Notes under the pieces: model-generated
What the model was told of the DNA's origin: nothing
Seen by the model: only the letters and a program-made list of their open reading frames with translations
Databases searched by the model: none
Translations under genes and position numbers: made by a program
From: a virus
Strand: one strand, 5' to 3'
IMG/VR virus record: IMGVR_UViG_3300046002_005933
Location: 1 to 35,914 of that record
DNA length: 35,914 bases
In this document: positions 7,720 to 14,685 of the stretch, in pieces
How the letters are laid out: each line of letters starts with the position of its first letter
How positions within the stretch are numbered: position 1 is the stretch's first letter

Positions 7720-8286
7720 TCACTCGACGGTAGAAAGGGGTTGCGGGTTGCATTCAGGATGTCTGCACATGCCGTCAACTTGGTTTATTTGCGCAGGATC
7801 GCCCCCGTGAAGGTATTGGCATGGCCATTCTGTCTGTTGGGTAACTGGTTCGACCTCCGTTTTCGGTGGCGCTTTCACCCATGCAAAATCCGGTTGTTCC
7901 ACGATCCACAAATGACGAAAATTCGCCACGTTGACCAAGTGACAGTCTGCCGGGAAGATTTCAACGGCCCATTTTTCACCGTAACCACACTCGCGCTTGA
8001 TGCGTTGCAGTTCGTCCCAAGTGATGTCAGCGAGCCACATTCCATTGTTATCAACCTTCGTGCGGCAGATTGACAGGCGGAGCGTGCCGGTCTGCGCGTT
8101 GAGGTAGGACATAGCGAGGAAGTCACGGGACCGCCATACTCCGTGCGGGTCGCTGGTTTCCTGTGGCGCGTGGTCCTGCTTGGTCATCGTGCGCGGCATG
8201 GTGTGGCTTTCGCGTTGCAGTCCTTTGCGGGCTTCGTTGAACCGCTTGCGGTCATGCTTGGCGAGGATTTGGAATGGGGTTTTCAT
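7720..8286 (-). CDS. Hypothetical protein with DUF7694-like domain
   Basis: 188 aa. The central region has a pattern I associate with a phage domain family (DUF7694): a WLADITWDELQRIKRECGYG segment, then WAVEIFPAD and VNVANFRHLWIVEQPDFAW, at about residues 85-145. The biochemical function is unknown. The N-terminus (MKTPFQILAKHDRKRFN) is basic. The C-terminus has CQYLHG ... CRHPEC, a possible zinc-binding cluster. Its ATG shares one base with the TGA of the exonuclease gene upstream, so the two are translationally coupled. Confidence 0.78.
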   Translation of the reverse strand: MKTPFQILAKHDRKRFNEARKGLQRESHTMPRTMTKQDHAPQETSDPHGVWRSRDFLAMSYLNAQTGTLRLSICRTKVDNNGMWLADITWDELQRIKRECGYGEKWAVEIFPADCHLVNVANFRHLWIVEQPDFAWVKAPPKTEVEPVTQQTEWPCQYLHGGDPAQINQVDGMCRHPECNPQPLSTVE

Positions 8287-9443
8287 CAGCGGCGTTTCAA
8301 TGATGGTTCTGGGTTGCTGAGCGTGATTGCGTCGGCGCAGTTCTGTTCAAGGTATTCTTTCGCCACCTTGCCCTTGTAGCCGACCCCTTTAAGCAGTCCC
8401 TCGGCAGCGCCAAGGGTGATGCTCATAGCTCCGAGCGCGTTGTCCACGCTGGCCCCGGCTGCGATGATGACGTTGACCACCTTGCGGGCGTCGGTCACCT
8501 TGCGGCGTGGTGCGGATGCCTCCAGGTGCCAATGCGGACTGGTGTCTCCCCCGCGCAGCCGCTCGGTCATTTCCTCCTTGGCTGCCTTGGCGATGGTTTC
8601 GACCGTCTCGCAGCGCATGAGGAATCGCCCAAGCGTGTCGGTGTCGGCGCTGGCGATCATGCGATATGGGTCGTTCGTGACAACCAAGCTATCGGCAACC
8701 TCCAAGTCATGCAGCAACCTCGGGCAGTGAAGGCGGGAGGGGCAGTAGCGGCAGTTCTCCTCGCTGGCGGAGAACGGCACATCGAAAGGACTCGCAAGGT
8801 TGGCCGGCATTGAAAGCGCCTCCTCGATTGATTCCATGAAGAACACGATTTCTTCGCCTTGGAACGTCGCTTGCTCGACCCTGCGCATGGTCTGCACGAT
8901 CACCGCATGGACCATCTCAACGTCTAGGTTGGCGGCAGCCAGCACGGCACCATGGCGAAGCTGCCAGTTTGCGGCGGGTAATGGCACCTCGTTATGCCCG
9001 GTCTTGTAGTCGAGGATCACGGCCACCGCTGGAGCGGCAGAGCGGTCCACGGCGATCAGGTCAAAGCGGCCCGATGCGATTCTTTCCCCTGCCTCGTCGT
9101 AGTGCCAAAATCGTTCTTCAACGTGAACCTCCAACTCATCGAGAGACTTGCCCATGAGGCGCACAACGGCGGCTTGCGCGGCTTCCCATAGCTCCTTGGC
9201 TTCCTCGATCTGCTCTGGCTCGCCTTCGATGATCTCTCGGCCAAGTGCCAACTCTTCGCAGATGGAGTGAACGATGATACCGTGCGTTGCATAGTTCGTC
9301 TCGATGTCACGCGGCAGCTTTCCGATGGACCGCAGATGCACGGTGAGAGGTAGGCACGCCGCGCAGTCCATGATGCGCTGCATACCGCTGGATGACGGCA
9401 ACCCTTGGCGCTCGTCGGTGGTTTCGATTTGGTGAGTAGTCAT
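8286..9443 (-). CDS. PD-(D/E)XK exonuclease with Fe-S-type cysteines (DUF2800-like)
   Basis: 385 aa. The nuclease core has GRFD at 125-128 and DYKTG at 145-149 (the D...DxK signature), with Gln161 in the following helix. A Cys near the N-terminus (CAAC, 27-30) and a late cluster CRYCPSRLHC (231-240) match the four-cysteine 4Fe-4S arrangement of AddB/Cas4-like nucleases. The protein should resect DNA ends to make the ssDNA substrate used by the RecT-like protein encoded just upstream, forming a Red-like recombination pair. The leader is CACCAAATCCAC immediately before ATG. A strong two-tier hairpin lies between recT and this gene. Confidence 0.88.
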   Translation of the reverse strand: MTTHQIETTDERQGLPSSSGMQRIMDCAACLPLTVHLRSIGKLPRDIETNYATHGIIVHSICEELALGREIIEGEPEQIEEAKELWEAAQAAVVRLMGKSLDELEVHVEERFWHYDEAGERIASGRFDLIAVDRSAAPAVAVILDYKTGHNEVPLPAANWQLRHGAVLAAANLDVEMVHAVIVQTMRRVEQATFQGEEIVFFMESIEEALSMPANLASPFDVPFSASEENCRYCPSRLHCPRLLHDLEVADSLVVTNDPYRMIASADTDTLGRFLMRCETVETIAKAAKEEMTERLRGGDTSPHWHLEASAPRRKVTDARKVVNVIIAAGASVDNALGAMSITLGAAEGLLKGVGYKGKVAKEYLEQNCADAITLSNPEPSLKRR

Positions 9444-9461
9444 GTGGATTTGGTGAGTGGA

Positions 9462-9518
9462 GAGGCAGGGGCAGGACTATGCTTGCGCCCATATCGCAAG
9501 CTCGAACGCCCCTGCCTC
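9462..9518. promoter_or_regulatory. Two-tier perfect stem-loop between recT and the exonuclease gene
   Basis: Outer arms of 11 bp, GAGGCAGGGGC at 9462-9472 and GCCCCTGCCTC at 9508-9518, match perfectly. Inside, a second perfect 7-bp stem GCTTGCG (9481-9487) / CGCAAGC (9495-9501) closes a 7-nt loop. It occupies most of the 83-bp gap, downstream of the recT stop and 18 bp upstream of the exonuclease ATG in the minus-strand transcript. There is no T-run after either arm, so a simple intrinsic terminator is unlikely. Attenuation, RNase processing or mRNA stabilisation would fit. Confidence 0.8.
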
Positions 9519-9526
9519 AAATTGGT

Positions 9527-10606
9527 TCAGTCGGGGTTCTCCTCGGTTGGGAAGTCGAGCAGGGTAGGATTGTCGATCAGGCTTTGCAGTTCTTCGTTGC
9601 TGCACTCGCTGAGCTTGTCGCGGCCAAGCCAACCGATGTTCTTCAACCCGGCTTCGACCGCATCCAGCTTGAGCTTCTTCGCCTTCATCAGTGCGCCGAC
9701 TCCTTTGACGATCCGCTCGCGTAGTTCCTTCGCTGCTGCCAGTTCCTCGGGCGTTGGCTCGATCAGGTTTGGCTCGTCGTCGCTTGGTGGCGCTGGGTCG
9801 ATCTCCTGCGGTGCCTCGGTTGCGGCTGGCTTCGGCGCTGGACGGACCCGCCGTTGCTCGGTAACCACTTCGGCTGTTGCGGTGGTCGTTGCGGCTGGCT
9901 GGCTGTTGGTGAGCGCGCCTGCCAAGGTTTCCTCTGGCGGGGTGACGTTGCGCATGGCTGGCCCGATGTCTTCAAGCTCCTCACGGGTTTGCATCCCGAG
10001 CGTGATGTCGCTGGCGTGGACCTTGGCAAAGAACGCGGCGGCACGATAGCGGAGCATTACTTCGCGCATCTCGGTTTGCCACTTGCTGCCGTCCTTGGCT
10101 ACCCAGCCTTCTTCCAGTGCCATGTCGTAGGACACGGGCGGGCCTTCGACAACCTCGCCGGTTTGCTTGTCCTTGGCCCAGGCAATGCACCTTGTCGGGG
10201 TGTAGGTGTAGGGCTGTTTCTTGACGACCTTCTTGCGGTTCCCTTGTGGACCCTCCCACGCTTCAATATCAAGCGTGATGGTCTTTTGCGCCCCGGTCAC
10301 CTCGATCTTGTATTGCAGCGGAGTGAACCGCCCGCATGAGTTCACCATGCCCATCAGGAAGATGGCAGACCATGACGGGCGACCGTGAACGACATACATA
10401 TTCTGAATGACCGCGAAAGGCGAGGCACCAAGGCGGCTTGCCATTTCGAGGGCGATTGCGCAGTTGGGGACGTTGCCTTGAAACTGCTTGGGGATCAGGT
10501 CGGACGCTGCAATTAGGGTTGCTTGGCGTTGGACCAGGGCGAACAGTTCCGAGTTTGAGAACATCGAGACTGCGGTTGATTGGGTGGTAGCGAGTGCTGT
10601 TGACAT
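9527..10606 (-). CDS. recT: RecT-family single-strand annealing protein
   Basis: 359 aa. Residues about 30-250 match the RecT family as I know it from phages: the segment CAIALEMASRLGASPFAV, then QNMYVVHGRPSWSAIFL and NSCGRFTPLQY, and later YDMALEEGWV with LRYRAAAFFAKVHASD. The C-terminal third is a Pro/Ala/Thr-rich linker followed by a small helical domain (GVGALMKAKKLKLDAVEAGL). It should anneal complementary ssDNA produced by the adjacent exonuclease and cooperate with SSB. The start codon is preceded by a C/A-rich leader with no Shine-Dalgarno site. Confidence 0.92.
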   Translation of the reverse strand: MSTALATTQSTAVSMFSNSELFALVQRQATLIAASDLIPKQFQGNVPNCAIALEMASRLGASPFAVIQNMYVVHGRPSWSAIFLMGMVNSCGRFTPLQYKIEVTGAQKTITLDIEAWEGPQGNRKKVVKKQPYTYTPTRCIAWAKDKQTGEVVEGPPVSYDMALEEGWVAKDGSKWQTEMREVMLRYRAAAFFAKVHASDITLGMQTREELEDIGPAMRNVTPPEETLAGALTNSQPAATTTATAEVVTEQRRVRPAPKPAATEAPQEIDPAPPSDDEPNLIEPTPEELAAAKELRERIVKGVGALMKAKKLKLDAVEAGLKNIGWLGRDKLSECSNEELQSLIDNPTLLDFPTEENPD

Positions 10607-10634
10607 GATATGTTTTCGGTATGGGGTGGGTGGA

Positions 10635-11015
10635 TTATTGGCGTGATTGGTGATACAACTCTTCCGCCATTTGCTGCACCTCAGCGATTGTATCGACTGC
10701 GGCTAGGTGCTTCTCAATGGCGCGGCGTTTGATGAGTCTTGAAATGAAGTCGGGAACGTGGGCCGGGTGGGGCGTGCTTACCGTGAGATAGTATCCCGAG
10801 TAATATCCGCTCCCAAACTGCGGGAGTTCGTGAATCCACTTGGCAATCTCGGCGATTTCTTTCTCGTCTTTGACTGATCCTTTGACGTTATCGTTGGGAT
10901 TCAGCTTTGTCAGAATCGAGCGGATAGCATCGACGTGCGGCGTGATTTCCTTTATGATTTCCTCAAGCTCGCGCTGATATAGAGCGGCTTCCAATGATTC
11001 AAATTTGTTTTGCAT
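10635..11015 (-). CDS. Hypothetical early protein, 126 aa
   Basis: The protein is predicted to be largely helical with an acidic N-terminus (MQNKFESLEAALYQRELEEIIKE begins the chain). A Gly/Tyr-rich turn, FGSGYYSGYYLTV, lies in the middle, and the C-terminal helix is RAIEKHLAAVDTIAEVQQMAEEL. No family is recognised. It lies immediately upstream of recT in the operon. The leader before its ATG reads AATCCACCAACCAGAACACC..., one of the clearest examples of the C/A-rich start context used by this phage. Confidence 0.78.
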   Translation of the reverse strand: MQNKFESLEAALYQRELEEIIKEITPHVDAIRSILTKLNPNDNVKGSVKDEKEIAEIAKWIHELPQFGSGYYSGYYLTVSTPHPAHVPDFISRLIKRRAIEKHLAAVDTIAEVQQMAEELYHQSRQ

Positions 11016-11039
11016 GATATGGGTGTTCTGGTTGGTGGA

Positions 11040-11207
11040 TTAAATCAGGGTGTTCGGCGGGGTGCTGCGGTAGAAGTGGCGGCGTTTGTGTTCCTCACGG
11101 AGTTCTGCTTTCTGCTCGCGCTGGTCGAACATTCGTTGACGGTGGATGGCGTGGCGCTCGGCGGTGGTGAGCTTGTGGGATTCGGCTAGGGTGGCGTGTT
11201 CTGACAT
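11040..11207 (-). CDS. Small basic hypothetical protein, 55 aa
   Basis: The ATG is on the complement of 11205-11207 and the TAA on the complement of 11040-11042. The peptide begins MSEHATLAESHKLTTAERHA and continues as a single charged helix (RQRMFDQREQKAELREEHKRR). The reading frame fills the gap between its neighbours exactly, and the leader before the ATG (CCACCAATAAATCACCATC) matches the phage's start context. No function is recognised. A DNA- or RNA-binding or inhibitor peptide is possible, but this is a guess from its charge. Confidence 0.7.
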   Translation of the reverse strand: MSEHATLAESHKLTTAERHAIHRQRMFDQREQKAELREEHKRRHFYRSTPPNTLI

Positions 11208-11233
11208 GATGGTGATTTATTGGTGGTAGCGAT

Positions 11234-11455
11234 TTAGCCTTCCATGCTCATTTGGTGATGGGCACCGCACTGAGCGGAACACGTTGTCGCGGTGTAGGTC
11301 CACAATCCGCGATCCTTGTCCCTGCCTGACGATGGACGGAAGCTTCCACCTTCGATTCTTTGGTATCTCATCCCTCGGCGAACAATTCTTTGCTGATGGC
11401 CGATGCCTTCGATTGGCTTGCCGCATTGAGGACATTTTTTCGTTTCTTCTGACAT
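11234..11455 (-). CDS. Small zinc-ribbon protein, 73 aa
   Basis: Cys8 and Cys11 (KKCPQCGKPIEG) pair with Cys59 and Cys63 (TTCSAQCGAHH), a likely four-cysteine zinc ribbon; His residues nearby could substitute as ligands. Between the pairs is a basic segment (QQRIVRRGMRYQRI). Such small ribbons in phage early operons are usually nucleic-acid or protein adaptors. The specific role is unknown. It starts 7 bp downstream of the coiled-coil gene's stop. Confidence 0.78.
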   Translation of the reverse strand: MSEETKKCPQCGKPIEGIGHQQRIVRRGMRYQRIEGGSFRPSSGRDKDRGLWTYTATTCSAQCGAHHQMSMEG

Positions 11456-11462
11456 GGCGTGC

Positions 11463-12338
11463 TTACTTCGAGATTTTGGCCTTTTGAGTAACGATGATTC
11501 CCGGCAGTCCCGGTTTCATCCCGTGTGCTTGCTGGCCTTTCAGCACAGCAAGAATGTCGGCGCGGCGGGCGGTGAGGGTGACAAGGCTGGAGTCGGCTTG
11601 ATAGAGTTCGTCTAGGTTGGTCACCTCGAAGTCGATCTCGAATTTCACCCCCTCGACCGGAGCGGATGCCTTGGCGGTCAGGGCGGTTTCCAGTGCGATC
11701 TTGCTCGCCTCCTCGGCTGCACGTTGGCGCTCGGCTTCTGCAATGGCAATGTCCTGCTGGCGCTTTTCCATCAGCATGGCTTCGTGTTCGGCGAATGCTT
11801 TCAGCTTATCGGCTTCGGCTTCCTCCTCTTCGCTGGCGGCGTTGAATTGCGCTTCCTCGGCGGCGATGCGGGCGGCTTCGGCGGCGGCGGCTTGTGCGGC
11901 CTTTTCCTCCTCCTCACGCTTGCGCTTGGCTTCTGCGATCAACTCCAGGCGCAGGCGTTCCCGCTCGGCGTCTTGGCGCTCTTTCTCCGCTTTCCTGCGC
12001 TCGGCTTCAATCCTCTCGGCATAGATACCGACGAGGTGAGTGATGCGGCTTTCCTCATCTGATAGCGTGCCTGAGTAGTCCTTCGCTGCCGCGTCGATCT
12101 TCTTTCCAAGATCAAGCACCGGCTCTTTGACTTCCTTCCGGCGCTTCTCAACAGCGATGCGGACCTCTGCCAGCCGACCGATGAAGGCGCGGGCTTGGTT
12201 GGATTCGGCGGGGCTGCTGACTGTCGTAAATGCCTTCGTCTCTGCAAGCAGGTCTTGCTTGAGTTGGATGGCAGATTGGCTGACTTCGATACCATAACCG
12301 TCGCCGGTCAGGACCATTATTTCGTTTGTTGTACTCAT
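11463..12338 (-). CDS. Coiled-coil early protein (DUF1351-like), 291 aa
   Basis: I place the start at the ATG on the complement of 12336-12338 (MSTTNEIMVLTGDGYG). The frame is open further upstream, but that section shadows another gene, and the leader CCAATCCAAATCCAC fits here. Residues about 40-100 form a helical domain (VEKRRKEVKEPVLDLGKKID). Residues about 100-225 are a long Ala/Glu/Arg-rich coiled coil. The C-terminal 65 residues are a small globular domain with KFEIDFEVTNLDELY. Similar phage proteins lie beside recT and exonuclease genes and are suspected of assisting recombination. Confidence 0.82.
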   Translation of the reverse strand: MSTTNEIMVLTGDGYGIEVSQSAIQLKQDLLAETKAFTTVSSPAESNQARAFIGRLAEVRIAVEKRRKEVKEPVLDLGKKIDAAAKDYSGTLSDEESRITHLVGIYAERIEAERRKAEKERQDAERERLRLELIAEAKRKREEEEKAAQAAAAEAARIAAEEAQFNAASEEEEAEADKLKAFAEHEAMLMEKRQQDIAIAEAERQRAAEEASKIALETALTAKASAPVEGVKFEIDFEVTNLDELYQADSSLVTLTARRADILAVLKGQQAHGMKPGLPGIIVTQKAKISK

Positions 12339-12358
12339 GTGGATTTGGATTGGAGATT

Positions 12359-12589
12359 TCAGTTTTCCCAGAATGCCTGAGATGGGGTCTTTTCCCAAAG
12401 CTGGAGCAGCCCGTTTGCCACTCGAACAACTCGGAAAGCCACCCCGAATTTCATGTTTGCGGCCATCAGGTCGGCCAGTTCTTGCCCTGCTGGTAGGCAC
12501 GCTGAGCGAGGTTCCCAACCGATCAGGGCAGGGCTGTCATGGTTCAGGATTTCGTGCTTGGTGATACACCAACCGGCAGACTCGCTCAT
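12359..12589 (-). CDS. Hypothetical protein, 76 aa
   Basis: Begins MSESAGWCITKHEILNHDSP. The ATG overlaps the stop of the upstream HTH gene by 4 nt (ATGA). The peptide shows a mixed hydrophobic pattern ending in FRVVRVANGLLQLWEKTPSQ, suggesting a small beta-sheet domain. No recognisable motif. The overlap and the leader-sized gap before the coiled-coil gene support it being a real gene. Confidence 0.68.
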   Translation of the reverse strand: MSESAGWCITKHEILNHDSPALIGWEPRSACLPAGQELADLMAANMKFGVAFRVVRVANGLLQLWEKTPSQAFWEN

Positions 12590-12879
12590 GACTTCTTGGC
12601 CTTTCTCTTGGCCTTGGCGGCGGTGGATACCTTGCGGGCTTCGATGATGCGCTCGATGGTGGCGAGACTGACCTTGTGGCTGCCTGGGCCGAACTGGACC
12701 GTCTCGGTGAGGATCGAGCGCAACTGCCGCTCGTTGATGTCCACGATTGCGGCGGCACGGGGGATGGACACGCAGGCGACTTCATTCAGCCTGCCTTGCA
12801 CCGTCTGCCATGTCCTCTCTGCCACGATGGCGGCAGCCTCGGAGATCACGCGGGCCTCTTGCTCGGGGGTTAGTGTCAT
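12586..12879 (-). CDS. Small helix-turn-helix-like DNA-binding protein, 97 aa
   Basis: The central segment has VSIPRAAAIVDINERQLRSIL followed by a turn and SHKVSLATIERIIEAR. This is the helix-turn-helix plus wing arrangement seen in excisionase/MerR-like domains: a pick-a-site helix, a recognition helix containing NERQLRSIL, a beta-wing and a closing helix. The C-terminus is a basic tail (KAKRKAKKS). It is probably a transcriptional or recombination-directionality regulator; I cannot tell which. It overlaps genes on both sides by 4 nt. Confidence 0.7.
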   Translation of the reverse strand: MTLTPEQEARVISEAAAIVAERTWQTVQGRLNEVACVSIPRAAAIVDINERQLRSILTETVQFGPGSHKVSLATIERIIEARKVSTAAKAKRKAKKS

Positions 12880-13118
12880 AAGCGGTGGGTTGGCCGGGTT
12901 GCGTCGGCGCGGCGTTGGTTGCGGGTGAAGTCGTGCATGTTGACCGACGCGCCGAAGAAAAAGATCATGGCAAGAACAGCGCAGACGATGGCACCTCCAG
13001 CGGTCCCGTAGAACACGGCTGCGGCAGCTATGCCACCGAACACCAAAGCGGCGATGGCATTGATGATGAGGAACTTTAGCGACCGGCTGGCCTCGGCTAC
13101 ATAATTTTCGTGACTCAT
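12876..13118 (-). CDS. Small two-TM membrane protein, 80 aa
   Basis: Two hydrophobic segments, about residues 15-35 (FLIINAIAALVFGGIAAAAV) and 40-58 (GGAIVCAVLAMIFFFGAS), are separated by a short glycine turn. The N-terminus (MSHENYVAEASRSLK) and basic C-terminus (RNQRRADATRP) are probably cytoplasmic. It resembles small phage membrane proteins of unknown role. Its position in the early operon argues against a holin, and superinfection exclusion is one possibility. The stop overlaps the next ATG. Confidence 0.75.
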   Translation of the reverse strand: MSHENYVAEASRSLKFLIINAIAALVFGGIAAAAVFYGTAGGAIVCAVLAMIFFFGASVNMHDFTRNQRRADATRPTHRL

Positions 13119-13121
13119 GGC

Positions 13122-13280
13122 TCAGAGGGTTGCGTCAATGGTTACGATGAACGAAAGCAGGGCGGTGATAGATGCGCCAAGTCCTTCGATTGTGGCGGTT
13201 TTGCTGAGGTCGATTGCCACCACCACAGCAAGCGCAGTGATCGACCAGCAGGCGATTTTGAGAGCGATGGATTTTTTCAT
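13122..13280 (-). CDS. Small membrane protein, 52 aa
   Basis: MKKSIALKIACWSITALAVV... has two short hydrophobic segments (about 5-23 and 33-48). The start is ambiguous: an in-frame ATG 6 nt upstream (13284-13286) would add Met-Pro. I prefer MKKS because a basic N-terminus followed by a hydrophobic helix is typical. The frame is open upstream, but there it shadows the preceding 135-aa gene. It forms a pair with the adjacent 80-aa membrane protein. The function is unknown. Confidence 0.65.
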   Translation of the reverse strand: MKKSIALKIACWSITALAVVVAIDLSKTATIEGLGASITALLSFIVTIDATL

Positions 13281-13302
13281 GGGCATGGGCGCTCTATGGG
13301 TT

Positions 13303-13710
13303 TCAGATTGCTTCGATGTGGTGGAATGGTCCGTTAAGTGACCAGCAAGCCAGCCAACCCATGTTCTCGCTGAGCCATCTGATTTCTCGGGTTGGGAATT
13401 GGATGGATTCTGATGTTTCGAGGTCTTCTTCTGGGAAGGTTCCAAGGTATGCCCAGCGGAGTTTGCCTTCTGGGAGCGGTGGAAGATCGGGAAGGTCGGT
13501 AGGCATTGGAAGCTCTGGCGCGGCGGTCAGCGGCTCGGGCGGATTCATTGGCAAGTCAGCACCGCCAGCGACTTCGGATGATTCGTCACCTTCACCGGCA
13601 ATGAACTTCGCGAGTGCTTCGCTTCTCTTGGTCTTCCGTGCCGCCAGCGTGGCAAGGAGTTCCAGCAGGGCCGGCGCGTGGTCTTCGTGGATTTCGAGGG
13701 TTAGTTTCAT
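13303..13710 (-). CDS. Hypothetical acidic Pro-rich protein, 135 aa
   Basis: The start is the ATG on the complement of 13708-13710 (MKLTLEIHEDHAPALLEL). Residues 1-40 form an alpha/beta N-terminus resembling a short oligomerisation or RHH-like element (TLAARKTKRSEALAKFIAGE). Residues 45-85 are acidic and proline-rich. The C-terminal 50 residues (KLRWAYLGTFPEEDL, then WLACWSLNGPFHHIE) look folded. It is the third gene preceded by the 5-nt repeat leader. The family is not recognised. Confidence 0.75.
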   Translation of the reverse strand: MKLTLEIHEDHAPALLELLATLAARKTKRSEALAKFIAGEGDESSEVAGGADLPMNPPEPLTAAPELPMPTDLPDLPPLPEGKLRWAYLGTFPEEDLETSESIQFPTREIRWLSENMGWLACWSLNGPFHHIEAI

Positions 13711-13712
13711 GG

Positions 13713-13777
13713 GTGGTGCGTTGGGTTGTATTGTGTTGTGACGTGCTGCGGAGTAACGCAATGTGGCGCGAGGCGTG
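13713..13777 (-). repeat. Pentanucleotide NNCRC leader, block C (13 units)
   Basis: Read in steps of five from 13713, the plus strand gives 13 consecutive units of the form GYGNN (NNCRC on the transcribed minus strand), with GYG exact in 9 of 13. The block ends two bases from the ATG of the 135-aa gene. Upstream in the transcript it abuts a spacer-like sequence (GAAAATC... on the plus strand, 13778 onward) that overlaps the stop codon of the previous gene. It is the same design as the two longer leaders at 14371-14682 and 15203-15341. A period of 5 excludes coding constraint. Confidence 0.85.
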
Positions 13778-13782
13778 GAAAA

Positions 13783-14358
13783 TCAGCAATCCTCCCAAGT
13801 CAGATCATCGCCGACCGAGAACCGACCGTAGAATCCGCCATTGCGAGGGCGGAAACGACCGACGCCGATAAACTTGCCAGCCTCGATAAGGTATCGAGTG
13901 AAAACTTCCTTGGTGATAGTTTCGTCCAAGATATAGAAAGTCGCCTTGGCTTCCCATTCATGGATCACCGGGAACTTGCGGGGAACGCGGGTACCGCTGC
14001 CGCGCTTGCCGTCTGCGTGGCATGAAAAGGTTTCGCCTTCGGTTTGGTCCTTGGTGACTCCAAGCATAAGCGGGTCAGTCACAAGGATTCCCGCTGTGAA
14101 ATGCTTCGTCCAAGTGGCGTTGCCCTTGCCTGGGATTTTCTCGCCAAGGTACTGTGCGCATTCCATCAGCGCGTTCTTGAGTGCCATCGGCGGGATATAC
14201 ACTTCGCCGGTCTTGCGGTCGTAGTGCTGATGCTCCCGCCAGTTGCGGGCGTCGTAGTCGGCGCTCGATTCCTTTTCGAGTTTAGGAACGTCGGATGAGT
14301 ATTGCTTGCTTTGCGAGTATGGCGAAGCGCTTGATAATGTAACTACTGCTTTTTTCAT
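13783..14358 (-). CDS. Hypothetical early protein with glycine-rich loop, 191 aa
   Basis: Begins MKKAVVTLSSASPYSQSKQY. The C-terminal half contains IGVGRFRPRNGGFYGRF (about residues 163-179), a glycine/arginine-rich loop that by eye resembles the G-rich loop of RAMP/ferredoxin-like RNA-binding proteins. The middle region has YIPPMALKNALMECAQYLG, a segment common to several phage proteins of unknown function. I do not claim nuclease activity because no catalytic His or Lys set is evident. The gene is preceded by the longest NNCRC repeat leader (14371-14682). Confidence 0.78.
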   Translation of the reverse strand: MKKAVVTLSSASPYSQSKQYSSDVPKLEKESSADYDARNWREHQHYDRKTGEVYIPPMALKNALMECAQYLGEKIPGKGNATWTKHFTAGILVTDPLMLGVTKDQTEGETFSCHADGKRGSGTRVPRKFPVIHEWEAKATFYILDETITKEVFTRYLIEAGKFIGVGRFRPRNGGFYGRFSVGDDLTWEDC

Positions 14359-14370
14359 ATTGTGGATTTG

Positions 14371-14682
14371 GTGGTGTGAAGTGGTGTGAAGTGGTGTAAC
14401 GCTGTGCGGCGTACGGTGTTGCGATGTGTAGCGTGGTGATGCGTGTTGTTGCGTCGGAAAATGGTTGTTGAGTCGTGCTGTGATGTGGGGAGCCGTGGAG
14501 TGTCGTGCCGTGCTGCGGAATGCAGTGGAGCGTTGCGAGGGAGAATGGTCGTTGAGTCGTGGCGTGGCGTGGAGCGATGCGGAGTGCAGTTGAGTGCTGT
14601 GCAGGAGAATGATTGGTGCGTTGTGTTGATTCGTGCCGTGTAGTGGCGCGGTGCGCTGTGGAGCGTTGTGGAGCGTTGTGGT
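14371..14682 (-). repeat. Pentanucleotide NNCRC leader, four blocks with 14-nt spacers
   Basis: The 327-bp gap before the 191-aa gene is almost entirely degenerate 5-nt repeat. In plus-strand GYGNN phase the blocks are 14371-14455 (17 units, 13 exact GYG), 14470-14539 (14 units, 11 exact), 14554-14603 (10 units, 8 exact) and 14618-14682 (13 units, 12 exact). The three separators (14456-14469, 14540-14553, 14604-14617) are each exactly 14 nt and share a GGARAATG core. Local perfect 10-bp duplications (GTGGTGTGAA at 14371 and 14381; TGTGGAGCGT at 14657 and 14667) show expansion in multiples of five. On the transcript the region is C/A-rich and should be largely unstructured. Confidence 0.93.
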
Positions 14683-14685
14683 GAA

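Noticed and set aside
11617-12024. Ser/Ala-rich plus-strand frame of 135 aa
   Set aside because: It is the antisense of the coiled-coil gene, whose Glu/Ala/Arg-rich codons produce an open Ser/Ala-rich frame on the other strand.
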